Of a stretch of 40,309 nucleotides of DNA, positions 29,088 to 38,393 are shown piece by piece. The notes beneath the pieces are model-generated. The model saw only the letters and a list, made by a program, of their open reading frames with translations, was not told where the DNA came from and made no database searches. Location of the stretch: NCBI GenBank assembly GCA_900549055.1, contig URNB01000008.1:1-40309 (forward strand), given 5' to 3'. The DNA comes from an uncultured Oscillospiraceae bacterium. GTDB lineage: Bacteria; Bacillota; Clostridia; Oscillospirales; Acutalibacteraceae. Position 1 is the stretch's first letter. Every line of letters begins with the position of its first letter. Both the position numbers and the translations under genes were made by a program.

Positions 29088-31979
29088 ATCACCGAAAACA
29101 GCAAAAGCCTTATACCCGTTATCCTGAAAGACGAAAATTACGGAGTGGGTATAACCAATTACGCGGACACGGTTGTGTTCGACGGAAACAAAAGCCTCGT
29201 CGCCATAAGGTTCGGCGGCTACCCCGAAACGGTGCTCGCTATGTCCGACGCTCTGTTCAGCGGCAGTAAAATTGCATTAAGACTGCCCAAGGAAAAGAGC
29301 GAAACGGAGCTTACTACACACGGCGGCAATTACAGCCGCCGTGTGAAAGCGGGAGATACCGCGTCGGAGTGTGTGCTGAAAGCGAACGGCGACGAGAAAA
29401 AGGAAAAAGACGAAAATCCGCGCGATCTATACATTTTCTGTAAGGACGAAAGCGGACTTTTCACAGAGCTTGACAGTAAGCTGTCTGTGCCGCTAATGCC
29501 CGAATGGGAAGAATACTTTATACGCGAATTAAAGGACAGAAAGATTCTTAAAAAGCTTAATGTATTCAGCACCAATACGGAATTTGCGGCTTATGTGGTA
29601 ACGCTTAAAAAGGGTGAAACACAAATAGCAAAGGTTCTGACGGACGGGCTTGAATCCGGGGAAATATGTATTCCGAACGCAAAACGGGACGATGCGGCGT
29701 TTATGGATATAGAAACCTTTACGCAGTATCTTAACGCTTTCGGCAAGGATATTGCGAAGAAAATACAGGCAACATTTAAGCCTGTTTTCAATCCCGCCGA
29801 GGAAAGCATCTGCCCGGAGCTTAACGAAGTAAATGAGTATATCCGGCAGAATACCGGATATTCGCTTTACGAGGCGCAGTTGGCAGGAGCCGAGGCTATT
29901 AAAAGACAGCTTAAAAAGGAAAAAATGACAATGCTTGTATCGGGCTGCGGTACGGGCAAAACCAAAATAGGCTCAGCAGCGCTGTATGCCTACCAAAAAT
30001 CCATAGGCGGCGGCAGGTGTATAAATGTTATTACCTGCCCGTCACATGTGGCAAAGAAATGGGTGCGCGAGCTTTACGAAACCGTACCGAACTGTATTGC
30101 AAGGGTAGTATCAAGCATTACGGATGTTGACCGTATGTATGAGCTGTATAAAACCTCGGATAAGCCCGTTTTTATGGTGCTTTCAAAGGAAAGCGCAAGA
30201 AGCGGTTATCTGCGTAAGCCTACCGTTATGTGGAACAAGCGCAGAAAAGGTTTTATCTGCCCCGTATGCGGCGCGGTTCAGGAAATGACGGTGACGACCG
30301 ACGGAATATCATATACCGTCCCTGCGGACAATATTTTCTTCCATGAGGAAAACAATAAAAACCATAAATGCCAAAGCTGTAAAACCGTTTTATGGGAGGC
30401 GGATAATCCCGACTGCTTAGACCCCGCCAAAAACGAATGGGTAAGAATAGGCGGTTACGGATATATCCACCGTAAATTTGCCGCGCGCGGTTTAAGCACG
30501 GTTAAAACCGACGGTATGAAAAAGCAGGTAGGAGCCGTTATGGACAATCCCGACAGCATATTCCCCGCACAGGGAGCATACCGCAAATTTCCGCTTTCAC
30601 GGTATATTAAGCACCGTTTCAAAAAAATTGACGCATATATCTGTGACGAGCTGCACGAATATTCGGGCGAAAGCGCACAAGGTGAGGCTATGGCGGAAAT
30701 TGCAGGCATTGCAAAAAAGGTTATTGCTATGACCGCAACCCTAATAAACGGCTATGCCAAAGGTACTTTTTATCTGCTGTTCAGACTGAAACCCCGCTTA
30801 ATGTTAGCAGACGGCTTTAAGTACAGCGACGCGCGGAAGTTCTGTCAGCGTTACGGTGTGGTAGAGAGCATATATGAAACTCCCGAAACAAAGTATAATG
30901 TTGCCTCAAAGAACCGGACGCAAAAGGTACGCGAGAAATTCCTGCCGGGTATTTCGCCTATCGTTTACTCAAGATACCTTATGGAAAACACGGTGTTTTT
31001 ATCTCTATACGATATGGCAAAGGATTTGCCGGATTATGAGGAAATTCCGGTCGCCTGCGAAATGTCCGAAAGCGTGGAAAAGGAATACAGGCATATGGAG
31101 GATGAATTCCGTACCGTAATGCGAAAGGACAGACGGCTTGCTAACAAGCTGCTGTCCCCATATCTTAATCTGCTGACGGCATACCCCGATCAGCCTTACG
31201 GCCATTCGCCTATAACCGCATTGGATTTCTCAATTATCCCGAGTGACTTTACAGACGAGCCGAACGATAAGCTGAATAATGTGCTGGAGCTTGTGGGTAA
31301 AAAGGTAGCCGCAGGCGAAAGGGTTATTATTTACACCGCCTGGGTGCGCTTAGATACTCAGCCGCTTTTAACAGACAGGCTTAAAGAAATGGGAATTAAA
31401 GCCTGCATTTTAAAGCAGAGTGTGAAAGCCATAAAGCGTGAAGACTGGGTGCATAAAAAGCTGAACGAGGGTATGCAGGTCCTTATAACCAACCAAAAGT
31501 TAGTTGAAACCGGGCTTGACCTTAACGATTTTACCACCCTTATATTTTTTAACCTCTCGTTTAACCTTTATGTGTTAAGGCAGGCGTCACTCCGCAGCTG
31601 GCGTATAAACCAGACCGCGCCCAAAATCGAAGTGTATCTCTTTTACTTTGCGGATACCATGCAGCAGCGGGCGCTAAAGCTTATGGCGTCAAAGCTTGCG
31701 GCGGCGACAATGATTGAGGGGCAGCTGTCCGAGGAGGGACTGGCGGCACTGTCGCAGAACACGGATATGCCTACTCAGTTAGCAAGGGAGCTTGCAAGCG
31801 GTATTAAGGAAAGCGTTGAGGATCTTACGGCAACCTTTAAGAAAATGGCGATTAAAAACGACAGGGAAACGAAAAAGCCGGAGCTTAAAGTTATTAAGCC
31901 GGAAGTACCTGCGCTGCCCGAACCCGAAACGGCAACTCAAGACAAACAGTTGACGCTATTCGACCTGTTAGCGTCATAG
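29088..31979 (+). CDS. SNF2-type DNA helicase/ATPase with inserted zinc ribbon
   Basis: A large helicase. Motif I is GCGTGKT (in 'MLVSGCGTGKTKIGS'), motif II a DEAH variant DELH in 'AYICDELHEYSG', motif III 'AMTATL', and motifs V-VI 'NQKLVETGLDLNDF' and 'QASLRSWRINQ', as in SNF2/SF2 proteins. Between motifs I and II a zinc ribbon is inserted (CPVC...CQSC). It probably unwinds or remodels DNA for element replication or transfer. The first standard start is GTG 29145, but coding-like sequence in frame continues up to a TGA at 29082 (reads ITENSKSLIPVILKDENYG). AAAGGAG at 29071-29077 lies 10 bases before an ATC codon at 29088, so I place the start there tentatively; with GTG 29145 the protein has 944 residues. 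Confidence 0.85.
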   Translation: MTENSKSLIPVILKDENYGVGITNYADTVVFDGNKSLVAIRFGGYPETVLAMSDALFSGSKIALRLPKEKSETELTTHGGNYSRRVKAGDTASECVLKANGDEKKEKDENPRDLYIFCKDESGLFTELDSKLSVPLMPEWEEYFIRELKDRKILKKLNVFSTNTEFAAYVVTLKKGETQIAKVLTDGLESGEICIPNAKRDDAAFMDIETFTQYLNAFGKDIAKKIQATFKPVFNPAEESICPELNEVNEYIRQNTGYSLYEAQLAGAEAIKRQLKKEKMTMLVSGCGTGKTKIGSAALYAYQKSIGGGRCINVITCPSHVAKKWVRELYETVPNCIARVVSSITDVDRMYELYKTSDKPVFMVLSKESARSGYLRKPTVMWNKRRKGFICPVCGAVQEMTVTTDGISYTVPADNIFFHEENNKNHKCQSCKTVLWEADNPDCLDPAKNEWVRIGGYGYIHRKFAARGLSTVKTDGMKKQVGAVMDNPDSIFPAQGAYRKFPLSRYIKHRFKKIDAYICDELHEYSGESAQGEAMAEIAGIAKKVIAMTATLINGYAKGTFYLLFRLKPRLMLADGFKYSDARKFCQRYGVVESIYETPETKYNVASKNRTQKVREKFLPGISPIVYSRYLMENTVFLSLYDMAKDLPDYEEIPVACEMSESVEKEYRHMEDEFRTVMRKDRRLANKLLSPYLNLLTAYPDQPYGHSPITALDFSIIPSDFTDEPNDKLNNVLELVGKKVAAGERVIIYTAWVRLDTQPLLTDRLKEMGIKACILKQSVKAIKREDWVHKKLNEGMQVLITNQKLVETGLDLNDFTTLIFFNLSFNLYVLRQASLRSWRINQTAPKIEVYLFYFADTMQQRALKLMASKLAAATMIEGQLSEEGLAALSQNTDMPTQLARELASGIKESVEDLTATFKKMAIKNDRETKKPELKVIKPEVPALPEPETATQDKQLTLFDLLAS

Positions 31980-32002
31980 AGAAAAAAAGGAGACAGAAGG
32001 AA

Positions 32003-32269
32003 ATGGAAGATAAAAGCATATTGGAGGAGCTGTGCGATATGGTTTTTGAAAACGCCCAGCCCCAAACGGAAAGCTACAAACAAAAGCGTTCAAATGCGGC
32101 TGAAGCGGGAGAAAGACTTCATAAAACCCTTACGGACGAACAAAAGCAGCTGCTTGAAGAACGCGACGACGCATTAGGCAGGTGCGCTTCGGAAGAACGG
32201 CTTTTAATGTTCAGGCTCACCCTTAAACTGGCATTCGCATTATTAAAAGAGATGGGAGAAACAAAATGA
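32003..32269 (+). CDS. Small helical hypothetical protein
   Basis: An 88-residue acidic protein, probably all-helical and partly coiled ('TLTDEQKQLLEERDDALGRCASEERLLMFRLTLKLAFALLKEM'). The ATG at 32003 follows AAAAAGGAGA. It overlaps the next gene by four bases. Family not recognised. Confidence 0.6.
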   Translation: MEDKSILEELCDMVFENAQPQTESYKQKRSNAAEAGERLHKTLTDEQKQLLEERDDALGRCASEERLLMFRLTLKLAFALLKEMGETK

Positions 32270-33123
32270 TTATAACTAAACCGGGTGCAGAATTTTTATA
32301 CGATGGCAAAACCTACCATATAGGAGATACCGTTGTTGCGTGCTGGGAAATCGAATATGCCGGACTTATAGGCAGAATAGACGAAATACGCACCGGTAAA
32401 GATAAGAAAACCGAAACCGAAACACCGGAGATAGTCTGTTGTTTTAATATTCCTAAGCTTCCCTCGGATGTAGATAATCTTATGGAAATATTTATGTGTG
32501 ATTTTACGGAGGAAAAGAAAGAGGATTCGCCGCTCGATTCTGTAATTATGTCGCCGGAAATGATTACCTGCTCGGGCAGTAACAGGAACAAAGAGGAAAT
32601 ATATGCTCTGACAGAAGAATGGGCAAATGACGGCGACGGCGGGTTTAATACCGAGGTATTTTCGGATTATGATGCAGCAAAGGCATTTTTAAACGCTACA
32701 TTAGCCCGTGAAATGTCCGACGGTTTAATAGCAAAATGGAAGGACAGTGAGAGCTTTAAGTTTGAGGAGGACGGAGATTCATATACAGCTTGGGTTGACG
32801 GATATTATACCGAGCTTCATTATACCTTGAAGATAGAAGTAAAGGAAATGACCGTATCGCCGGGTTTTGTAAGCGGAATCGGCAAGCGCTATTTAGAAAA
32901 ATGCCGCTATGAGGATTTCTATTCTCGAGTAAGCGAATGGGAAGACGCAGAAAAGCTTAATGAGGAGGAATGGCAGCGCTTTATTTCAGACGCGAGAATA
33001 CCGGAAGAAATAAATGCGAGTCTGAGCGATACATACCGATCGGAATATTGGAACGCTGTTTGCGAGGCCGCGCATAAGCTGTTAAATGAATATCTTGAAA
33101 AACATTCGGAGGAAACAAAATGA
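32266..33123 (+). CDS. Hypothetical acidic protein
   Basis: A 285-residue soluble protein, strongly acidic. The first 60 residues look beta-rich (KOW/SH3-like, 'LYDGKTYHIGDTVVACWEIEYAGLIGRIDEI'), and the rest is mixed, with 'WANDGDGGFNTEVFSDYDAAKAFLNATLAREM'. ATGA overlaps on both sides tie it to the small protein before and to the clamp gene after. Function unknown. Confidence 0.6.
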   Translation: MIITKPGAEFLYDGKTYHIGDTVVACWEIEYAGLIGRIDEIRTGKDKKTETETPEIVCCFNIPKLPSDVDNLMEIFMCDFTEEKKEDSPLDSVIMSPEMITCSGSNRNKEEIYALTEEWANDGDGGFNTEVFSDYDAAKAFLNATLAREMSDGLIAKWKDSESFKFEEDGDSYTAWVDGYYTELHYTLKIEVKEMTVSPGFVSGIGKRYLEKCRYEDFYSRVSEWEDAEKLNEEEWQRFISDARIPEEINASLSDTYRSEYWNAVCEAAHKLLNEYLEKHSEETK

Positions 33124-34286
33124 AGTTTACAGTAAACCGTCCGGCATTTTGCGAGGCGTTAAAGACCGTAATGAATGTCGGGAAAAGCAGCCTGCTCACA
33201 AGAATTTCGGGCATATATCTTTACGCCGACGCTTCAAAGAGAATATTGGAGCTTATAGGCACCGACGTTATAACCTCGGTTGTAAAGCGCATACGCGATG
33301 CGGATATTTCTATGAGCGGCGAGATCATACTGCCGCCCGTAGTGCTTGAAATTCTTAGAAAAACAAAGGAAGAAAGCGTAACAATTGAAACGGATGAAAA
33401 CGGCGCTTTAGGTCTTAGCTTCGGCTCTGCCCGGTATTTACTTGTAACAAAACCGGCAAATGAATTCCCGAAATCCGAGCTTGTTTTCCCGACTGCGTAT
33501 GTTTCCGTGTCCGGGCTTTTGCCCCTTTTAAAGCACGCGGCGTTTGCCGCCGAGACAAAGGGAGATAAAAGAGAGCTGCAAGGCGTAACGCTGCGCCTTA
33601 CTCCGGGGATCAGCACGGCGGAGGCGATGAACCAAAAGCGGATGGCGTCGGCTGTAAACCGAAACGCTGCTGACGGAGAAACAGAGATGAAGCTGCATAT
33701 AAGCGCGGTAAATATTCTGTTTTCCCTGCTTTCGGCAGATAAGACGGTATACGCCGGGACTGCCGACCAAAGAGCCGTGTTTGTCTGCGGAGATACGGTA
33801 TTTTCCACCGTTATGATGAATAAAACGGGACCGGATATGAGCAGCTTTGTAAAAAGACTTGTACCCGAATACTGTGCCGTAGCAGGCGCAAAGGAGCTTT
33901 TGAACGCTATACAAACAGCGGCGGTGTGTCAGCTGCCCGGTGACGATAAGTGCGTGAATATCTGCTTTACGCCTATGGGAATAAGGCTTTCATGTGCTGC
34001 ATATAAGCGGGCAAGCTCCTCGTTTGTCGCTACCCTATGCGATAACCCCACGCCGGACGCAGGCTTTAACTATGACCCGCGGATAATAGAGGATTTTTTA
34101 TCCCTTACAACGGGTAATGTTTCGGTAAAGCTGGATAAAAAGGGCTTTATGCTGCTTGAAAGCACCGACGGTGTATATCTTGTAACGCCGAGAAATGCCG
34201 TCAGCATAGTAAAGCCGAAAGCAAAGCCCGAAAAGACGGAAAAAGTCGAAAAGAAACCCACGAAGAAGACTAAAAAAGCCGCGTAA
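33120..34286 (+). CDS. dnaN: DnaN-like sliding clamp (DNA polymerase III beta subunit-like)
   Basis: A 388-residue protein with the three-domain beta-clamp layout: MKFTVNRPAFCEALKTVMNV at the N-terminus, 'GEIILPPVVLEILRKT' and 'FPKSELVFPTAYVSVSG' as in domains 1-2, and a C-terminal 'GFNYDPRIIEDFLSLTTGNVSVKLDKKGFMLLESTDGVYLVTPRN'. It is divergent from chromosomal DnaN and ends in a Lys-rich tail (about 360-388) that bacterial clamps lack. A clamp on the element would raise polymerase processivity during copying after transfer or redirect host polymerase. It overlaps the preceding gene by four bases. Confidence 0.78.
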   Translation: MKFTVNRPAFCEALKTVMNVGKSSLLTRISGIYLYADASKRILELIGTDVITSVVKRIRDADISMSGEIILPPVVLEILRKTKEESVTIETDENGALGLSFGSARYLLVTKPANEFPKSELVFPTAYVSVSGLLPLLKHAAFAAETKGDKRELQGVTLRLTPGISTAEAMNQKRMASAVNRNAADGETEMKLHISAVNILFSLLSADKTVYAGTADQRAVFVCGDTVFSTVMMNKTGPDMSSFVKRLVPEYCAVAGAKELLNAIQTAAVCQLPGDDKCVNICFTPMGIRLSCAAYKRASSSFVATLCDNPTPDAGFNYDPRIIEDFLSLTTGNVSVKLDKKGFMLLESTDGVYLVTPRNAVSIVKPKAKPEKTEKVEKKPTKKTKKAA

Positions 34287-34298
34287 AGGAGATTTTTT

Positions 34299-35666
34299 AT
34301 GAGCAACGAAAAGATTTTAAAAGTTATGGCAGAGGTAAACGGCGAGGTCTGCGAGCGCGGGGAGCTTATACACGGTATAGCGCTGGCGCTGCTTACGCGT
34401 AAAAATCTGTTTGTACTCGGTGATGTGGGGCAGGCAAAGTCCTACGCCATAGACCGCTTCTGCAAAAGGATAACCGGAGCAAAGCAGTTTTCAACCCTTA
34501 TGAACAAGCAGACGGATACCGAGCAGTTATTCGGTCGTTTAGATCTTGCAAGCCTTATACCGGGGCACTTGCCGTCAAGCGTCATTGACATCGACCCGAC
34601 ATATTCGGATATGCGAAACGAGCTTGAGGCAGCGCTTGAAAAATTCCGGAATGACCCCGGAAACACGGTATATTCAGACGAGGTTAAAAAGGCGCAATCC
34701 GCACTTGAAACCTACGAAAAGGGCTTGGCTTTAAGCCGAAGTCCGCGACCGGAATACATAACCGCGGGCAAGATACCGGACAGTAATATTGTTGTGTTGG
34801 ATGAGCTGTTTAAATCTAACGAGGGAATACTCAACAGCCTTTTAAAAGCCCTTAACGAGCGTGTTTACACCAACGAGGGAAAAGAGGTTAAAATTCCGGT
34901 TATAAGCTTTTTTGCGGCGTCGAATGAATTGCCCAATTTCAACAATCCCGAGGAAAAGATTTTAAAGGCGCTGTACGACCGTTTCGATTTAAAAATCCGG
35001 ACCGAGTATGTACGTGACAAAGCTAACCGTATGGAAATGCTCAGAAAAAAGCAGAACGGCGGAGAGAATACCGTTAATGCGACCGTAAGCCTTTCGAAGC
35101 TTGAGGAAATGCAGAAAGAGGTTAAAAGCATAAGAATATCCGACAGCATTAACGAGCTTATGGACGCTGTGCTTTTGGAATTGAGAAAGAAAGGTATAGA
35201 GGTGTCCGACCGAACATTTTTCGGCTTTGGGGATATTGTCCGTGCGGAGGCCTTTTTAGGCGGCAGAGATGAGGTTGTTCCTAAAGATTTATTGGTTTTG
35301 AAAAACTATCTTTGGAATAAGCCGGAGGAAATATCTGTCGTGGCGGATATTCTTAAAAGGATATGCGAAAACCCGATAGGCGACCGCATAAACGAGCTTA
35401 CCGCAAAGGCGTTTTCGGTGCGTGATGAATTTAACAATTCGGACAATAAAAACAGAGCATTGATGAATGTGAAAACCGAACTCTTAAAGCTATATAACGA
35501 GGCTTTGAACATAAAAAAGGACTTCGACGAAACCGACGCGGCAGTATCCGGTGTGGACAGCTTTATAGGCACGCTTGAAGATATAAGCCGCGCGGCGTAT
35601 GCCGAGACTTCCTTTACCTATGTTTCCTTGCCGGAGCTTAAAGAGTACACAGACCTACAAAACTGA
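34299..35666 (+). CDS. MoxR-family AAA+ ATPase (RavA-like)
   Basis: A 455-residue AAA+ protein: a MoxR-type Walker A, GDVGQAKS (41-48), 'NKQTDTEQLFG', Walker B IVVLDEL (Asp 168, Glu 169) followed by 'FKSNEGILNSLLKALNER', and the sensor 'FFAASNELP'. The C-terminal 170 residues are helical. MoxR ATPases work with VWA-domain partners as chaperones or remodellers; such a partner is encoded two genes downstream (36159-37661). GGAG precedes the ATG. Confidence 0.85.
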   Translation: MSNEKILKVMAEVNGEVCERGELIHGIALALLTRKNLFVLGDVGQAKSYAIDRFCKRITGAKQFSTLMNKQTDTEQLFGRLDLASLIPGHLPSSVIDIDPTYSDMRNELEAALEKFRNDPGNTVYSDEVKKAQSALETYEKGLALSRSPRPEYITAGKIPDSNIVVLDELFKSNEGILNSLLKALNERVYTNEGKEVKIPVISFFAASNELPNFNNPEEKILKALYDRFDLKIRTEYVRDKANRMEMLRKKQNGGENTVNATVSLSKLEEMQKEVKSIRISDSINELMDAVLLELRKKGIEVSDRTFFGFGDIVRAEAFLGGRDEVVPKDLLVLKNYLWNKPEEISVVADILKRICENPIGDRINELTAKAFSVRDEFNNSDNKNRALMNVKTELLKLYNEALNIKKDFDETDAAVSGVDSFIGTLEDISRAAYAETSFTYVSLPELKEYTDLQN

Positions 35667-35683
35667 AAAAGGAGAAAAAATTT

Positions 35684-36082
35684 ATGTTAAACTCGGTAAT
35701 TATGACAGGCAGAATGGTAGCAGACCCGGAGCTTAGAACCACGCAAAGCGATATCAAGGTGACCTCGTTCCGTATAGCGGTCACGCGCAACTACAAGGTG
35801 AACGACGAATATCCGTCGGACTTTTTCACCGTGGTTGCCTGGCGCAATACGGCGGAGTTTGTAGCAAAGCATTTTAAAAAGGGCGACGGCTTAACCGTTC
35901 AGGGCAGAGCGGAAGTACGCAAATACACCGATAAAGACGGCAATAACCGTGAAACGGTGGAGATAATTGCGGACAGCGTGTATTTCGGAGAGAAAAAGCG
36001 CGATACAAGCGAACAGAATACCGCGCCTGTGCCGGACGATTTTGAGCCGATTGAGGATGAATTTCCGGATTTTCCGGGCTGA
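35684..36082 (+). CDS. ssb: Single-stranded DNA-binding protein
   Basis: A 132-residue SSB: an OB fold (MLNSVIMTGRMVADPELRTT ... 'SFRIAVTRNYK', 'DFFTVVAWRNTAEFVAKHFKKGDGLTVQGRAEVRKYTD'), then a short linker and an acidic tip (FEPIEDEFPDFPG) that replaces the usual DDDIPF. It coats transferred single strands and recruits repair or replication proteins. It lies between the MoxR and VWA genes, an unusual separation of that pair. Confidence 0.92.
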   Translation: MLNSVIMTGRMVADPELRTTQSDIKVTSFRIAVTRNYKVNDEYPSDFFTVVAWRNTAEFVAKHFKKGDGLTVQGRAEVRKYTDKDGNNRETVEIIADSVYFGEKKRDTSEQNTAPVPDDFEPIEDEFPDFPG

Positions 36083-36115
36083 AGATTGATCTTGTAATGC
36101 AAAAGTAAACAGAGT

Positions 36116-36143
36116 GCTGTCGGACGGAGTACCGTCCGACAGC
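36116..36143 (+). promoter_or_regulatory. Perfect 12-bp hairpin before the VWA gene
   Basis: GCTGTCGGACGG (36116-36127) and CCGTCCGACAGC (36132-36143) form a perfect stem with an AGTA loop, 16 bases upstream of the VWA start. There is no T-run, so it is more likely an RNA stability or processing element than a terminator. Confidence 0.55.
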
Positions 36144-36158
36144 CGGAAAGGAAAAGAA

Positions 36159-37661
36159 ATGAGAGATCCATTTAAAGACAGCGACAGCGCCGACGATTGG
36201 TTTAATAACCTGTGGACGGCGGACGTGGATATGAGCACCGCTATGTACGGCAATACCGGGACGGATATGCTGTATAAAAGCCTTATTCCGAAATCCCCTG
36301 AGCTTACGGATGTTATTGCCCGTGCAGACAAACGCTTCGGTCTGGGCAATGCGCTTAAATCATTATTTGCGCTTTTGTATATGAAAGAACCGGAGAAAAA
36401 CGGCGACAGCGGAATTTTAGAACAGCCTGTTACCGACGGTGTAATTAAGGATGAAAAATATCCGCAGTTAAAAGCACTATGCGAGGATAAAAAGCTGCCG
36501 ACATTCAGCGCCGTATGCTCATTTGCCGAAAGAATTGAAGGCGTAACGGATAATGCCGAGGTGCAAAAGGCGGCGGAGATTGCCGACATAATATCTACTC
36601 TCGGTAAACAGACGGAAAATCTTGCGGAACGCATAAAAGGCGAAACAAAACCGGATAAACGGCTGCTTTTAATAAACCGTCTTTTTAAAAAGCAAAAGCA
36701 GATAAAGGATCTGAACGAAAAGCTCCGTGAACAGCGCATAAAAATCTCTGCCGAAATATCCGAGAATATTTCCGCTGCTGCTAAAAAAGCGTTCAATGCC
36801 GCAAGTCAGACGGCGGCGGTGCTGCGGGCTTTCGGTGATGATGACGCCGCAGGCGGTAATACCGAAACAGACGAGACGCTGCTCGACAGGGTACGCGAAA
36901 ACGATACCCTTAAAAAGATTTCGTTAATGCTCGGAAAATACCGTGAAATAATTGCGGACAAACGCAAAAACAGCTTTTCATACGGGCTTGGCGAGAAGTA
37001 CGATATTACCTACGGCAACGATATTTCAAACTGTTTATCTTCGGAGCTGTCGCTTTTAGCTTTGCCCGAAACCGAAATACTGTTTTTTAAACGGTATTAT
37101 GAAAAGCATTTGCAGCAGTACCGCAGGCGCGAGCCGTCCGTTAAGGGCGACGGGGATATTATAGTCCTTGCCGACGAAAGCTCCAGTACACGCGAGATAG
37201 CTCCCTGGGTAAAGGCCTTTGCGCTGGCGCTTATGGATATTGCCCTGCACGGAAACAAAAAATTCGCGCTTGTTCACTTTGCAAGCAGCAGAAATGTAAA
37301 GAGCGATGTGTTTGAAAGCGGGAAATACACGACTGACGATGTGTTAGCCGCGGCGGAGCATTTTTTCGGCGGCGGAACGGATTTTGAAACTCCGTTAAAC
37401 GAGGCTTTAAGGCTTTTAACAAGCGGATTTGAAAGTGCGGATGTCGTAATCATAACCGACGGCGAATGCGGGGTGAGCGATGAGTTTGCAAAGCGTTTTA
37501 CCGAGGAAAAGCTTAAAAACCGCCTGACCGTCACCGGAATACTTTTAAGCACAGACGATGACTGCGGTAAAAGCCTGCTCCCGTTCTGCGATAAGATCTA
37601 CCGATTGGGAGATATGTCCGCCGATGAAATAGCGCTTGAAGTTATAGGAAAGAAAGTGTGA
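36159..37661 (+). CDS. VWA-domain protein, partner of the MoxR ATPase
   Basis: A 500-residue protein. Residues 1-320 are helical and acidic; the C-terminal part is a von Willebrand A domain with a complete MIDAS: DESSS (339-343), Thr 407 in FGGGTDF and Asp 434 in ITDGE. This is the ViaA/CoxE-like architecture of MoxR partners. The ATG at 36159 has GGAAAGG upstream; an in-frame ATG at 36114 would include the hairpin. The next gene overlaps its stop by four bases. Confidence 0.8.
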   Translation: MRDPFKDSDSADDWFNNLWTADVDMSTAMYGNTGTDMLYKSLIPKSPELTDVIARADKRFGLGNALKSLFALLYMKEPEKNGDSGILEQPVTDGVIKDEKYPQLKALCEDKKLPTFSAVCSFAERIEGVTDNAEVQKAAEIADIISTLGKQTENLAERIKGETKPDKRLLLINRLFKKQKQIKDLNEKLREQRIKISAEISENISAAAKKAFNAASQTAAVLRAFGDDDAAGGNTETDETLLDRVRENDTLKKISLMLGKYREIIADKRKNSFSYGLGEKYDITYGNDISNCLSSELSLLALPETEILFFKRYYEKHLQQYRRREPSVKGDGDIIVLADESSSTREIAPWVKAFALALMDIALHGNKKFALVHFASSRNVKSDVFESGKYTTDDVLAAAEHFFGGGTDFETPLNEALRLLTSGFESADVVIITDGECGVSDEFAKRFTEEKLKNRLTVTGILLSTDDDCGKSLLPFCDKIYRLGDMSADEIALEVIGKKV

Positions 37662-37951
37662 AAATGAAAACAAACGTTAAAAGCAATATGATTTACAGCC
37701 CGCAGAATTATCTTGAGGCTCTGACCGGGAAGTGTTATATCATTCACGGCAGAGAGCCTGTTTTAAAGCAGGTATGCAGAATATTAAAGGAAAACGATCT
37801 GCCTGCAAGGAGCTATCCGTTGAAGGATACTGTAAGGGCTGTCCGTGTCAGATATCCGATAGTGCTTGTAGACTGCTCTGAATTTACGGAGGATATGCGG
37901 CTTGTACCGCAATACCGCTGGTTCAGAGTGCCGGATAATTTTAATGAATAG
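37658..37951 (+). CDS. Hypothetical protein
   Basis: A 97-residue protein reading 'YLEALTGKCYIIHGREPVLKQVCRILKENDLPARSYPLKDTVRAVRVRYPIVLVDCSEF'. A GTG at 37658 overlaps the VWA stop (GTGA), and an ATG at 37664 is the alternative. No family recognised; it looks like a small alpha/beta domain. Confidence 0.55.
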   Translation: MKMKTNVKSNMIYSPQNYLEALTGKCYIIHGREPVLKQVCRILKENDLPARSYPLKDTVRAVRVRYPIVLVDCSEFTEDMRLVPQYRWFRVPDNFNE

Positions 37952-37962
37952 GTTGTGTTTAT

Positions 37963-38307
37963 ATGGAAAAACAAAATGCTGCCAATGTTACATCCAATCA
38001 AAAAGCGACACCAGCGGCAGAGAATGAATTTATCTATGGCGGTTATCATTTCACACCATACGGTTTATTTTCCCAAAAGGAAAACAGTGATTTTAAATAT
38101 CTCACGCGAAAGCTCCGCACAGATACAGAACTTGGTTTTTTTGTTGCTGATAACATAGAGGGCAGAACACGAAAATACCGTTACAATTATAAAGCATTTT
38201 ATGCGGCTGCCGGCAACAGTATATTTGATATTTTCAAGTGCTCGGAAAACGGGAAGTTGTATGTTCCCGGTGCGTTTGAGTTGTTTGGTTATACAGAATC
38301 TATTTGA
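37963..38307 (+). CDS. Hypothetical protein
   Basis: A 114-residue protein with a polar N-terminus and aromatic-rich core ('YGGYHFTPYGLFSQKENSDFKYLTRKL', 'FYAAAGNSIFDIFKCSENGKLYVPGAFELFGYTE'). It has no clear Shine-Dalgarno site and is followed by about 85 bases without a gene. Family not recognised. Confidence 0.5.
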   Translation: MEKQNAANVTSNQKATPAAENEFIYGGYHFTPYGLFSQKENSDFKYLTRKLRTDTELGFFVADNIEGRTRKYRYNYKAFYAAAGNSIFDIFKCSENGKLYVPGAFELFGYTESI

Positions 38308-38393
38308 AAATGTATATGCGTCGGAGTAAGCCTCAAACAAGAGTTCGCGCAGAATAATAAAAATGAATGTTTTTTAAAAGGAGTAAAATTAAG

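Noticed and set aside
35891..36796. 301-codon minus-strand frame over the ends of ssb and the VWA gene
   Set aside because: Shadow of two well-supported plus-strand genes.
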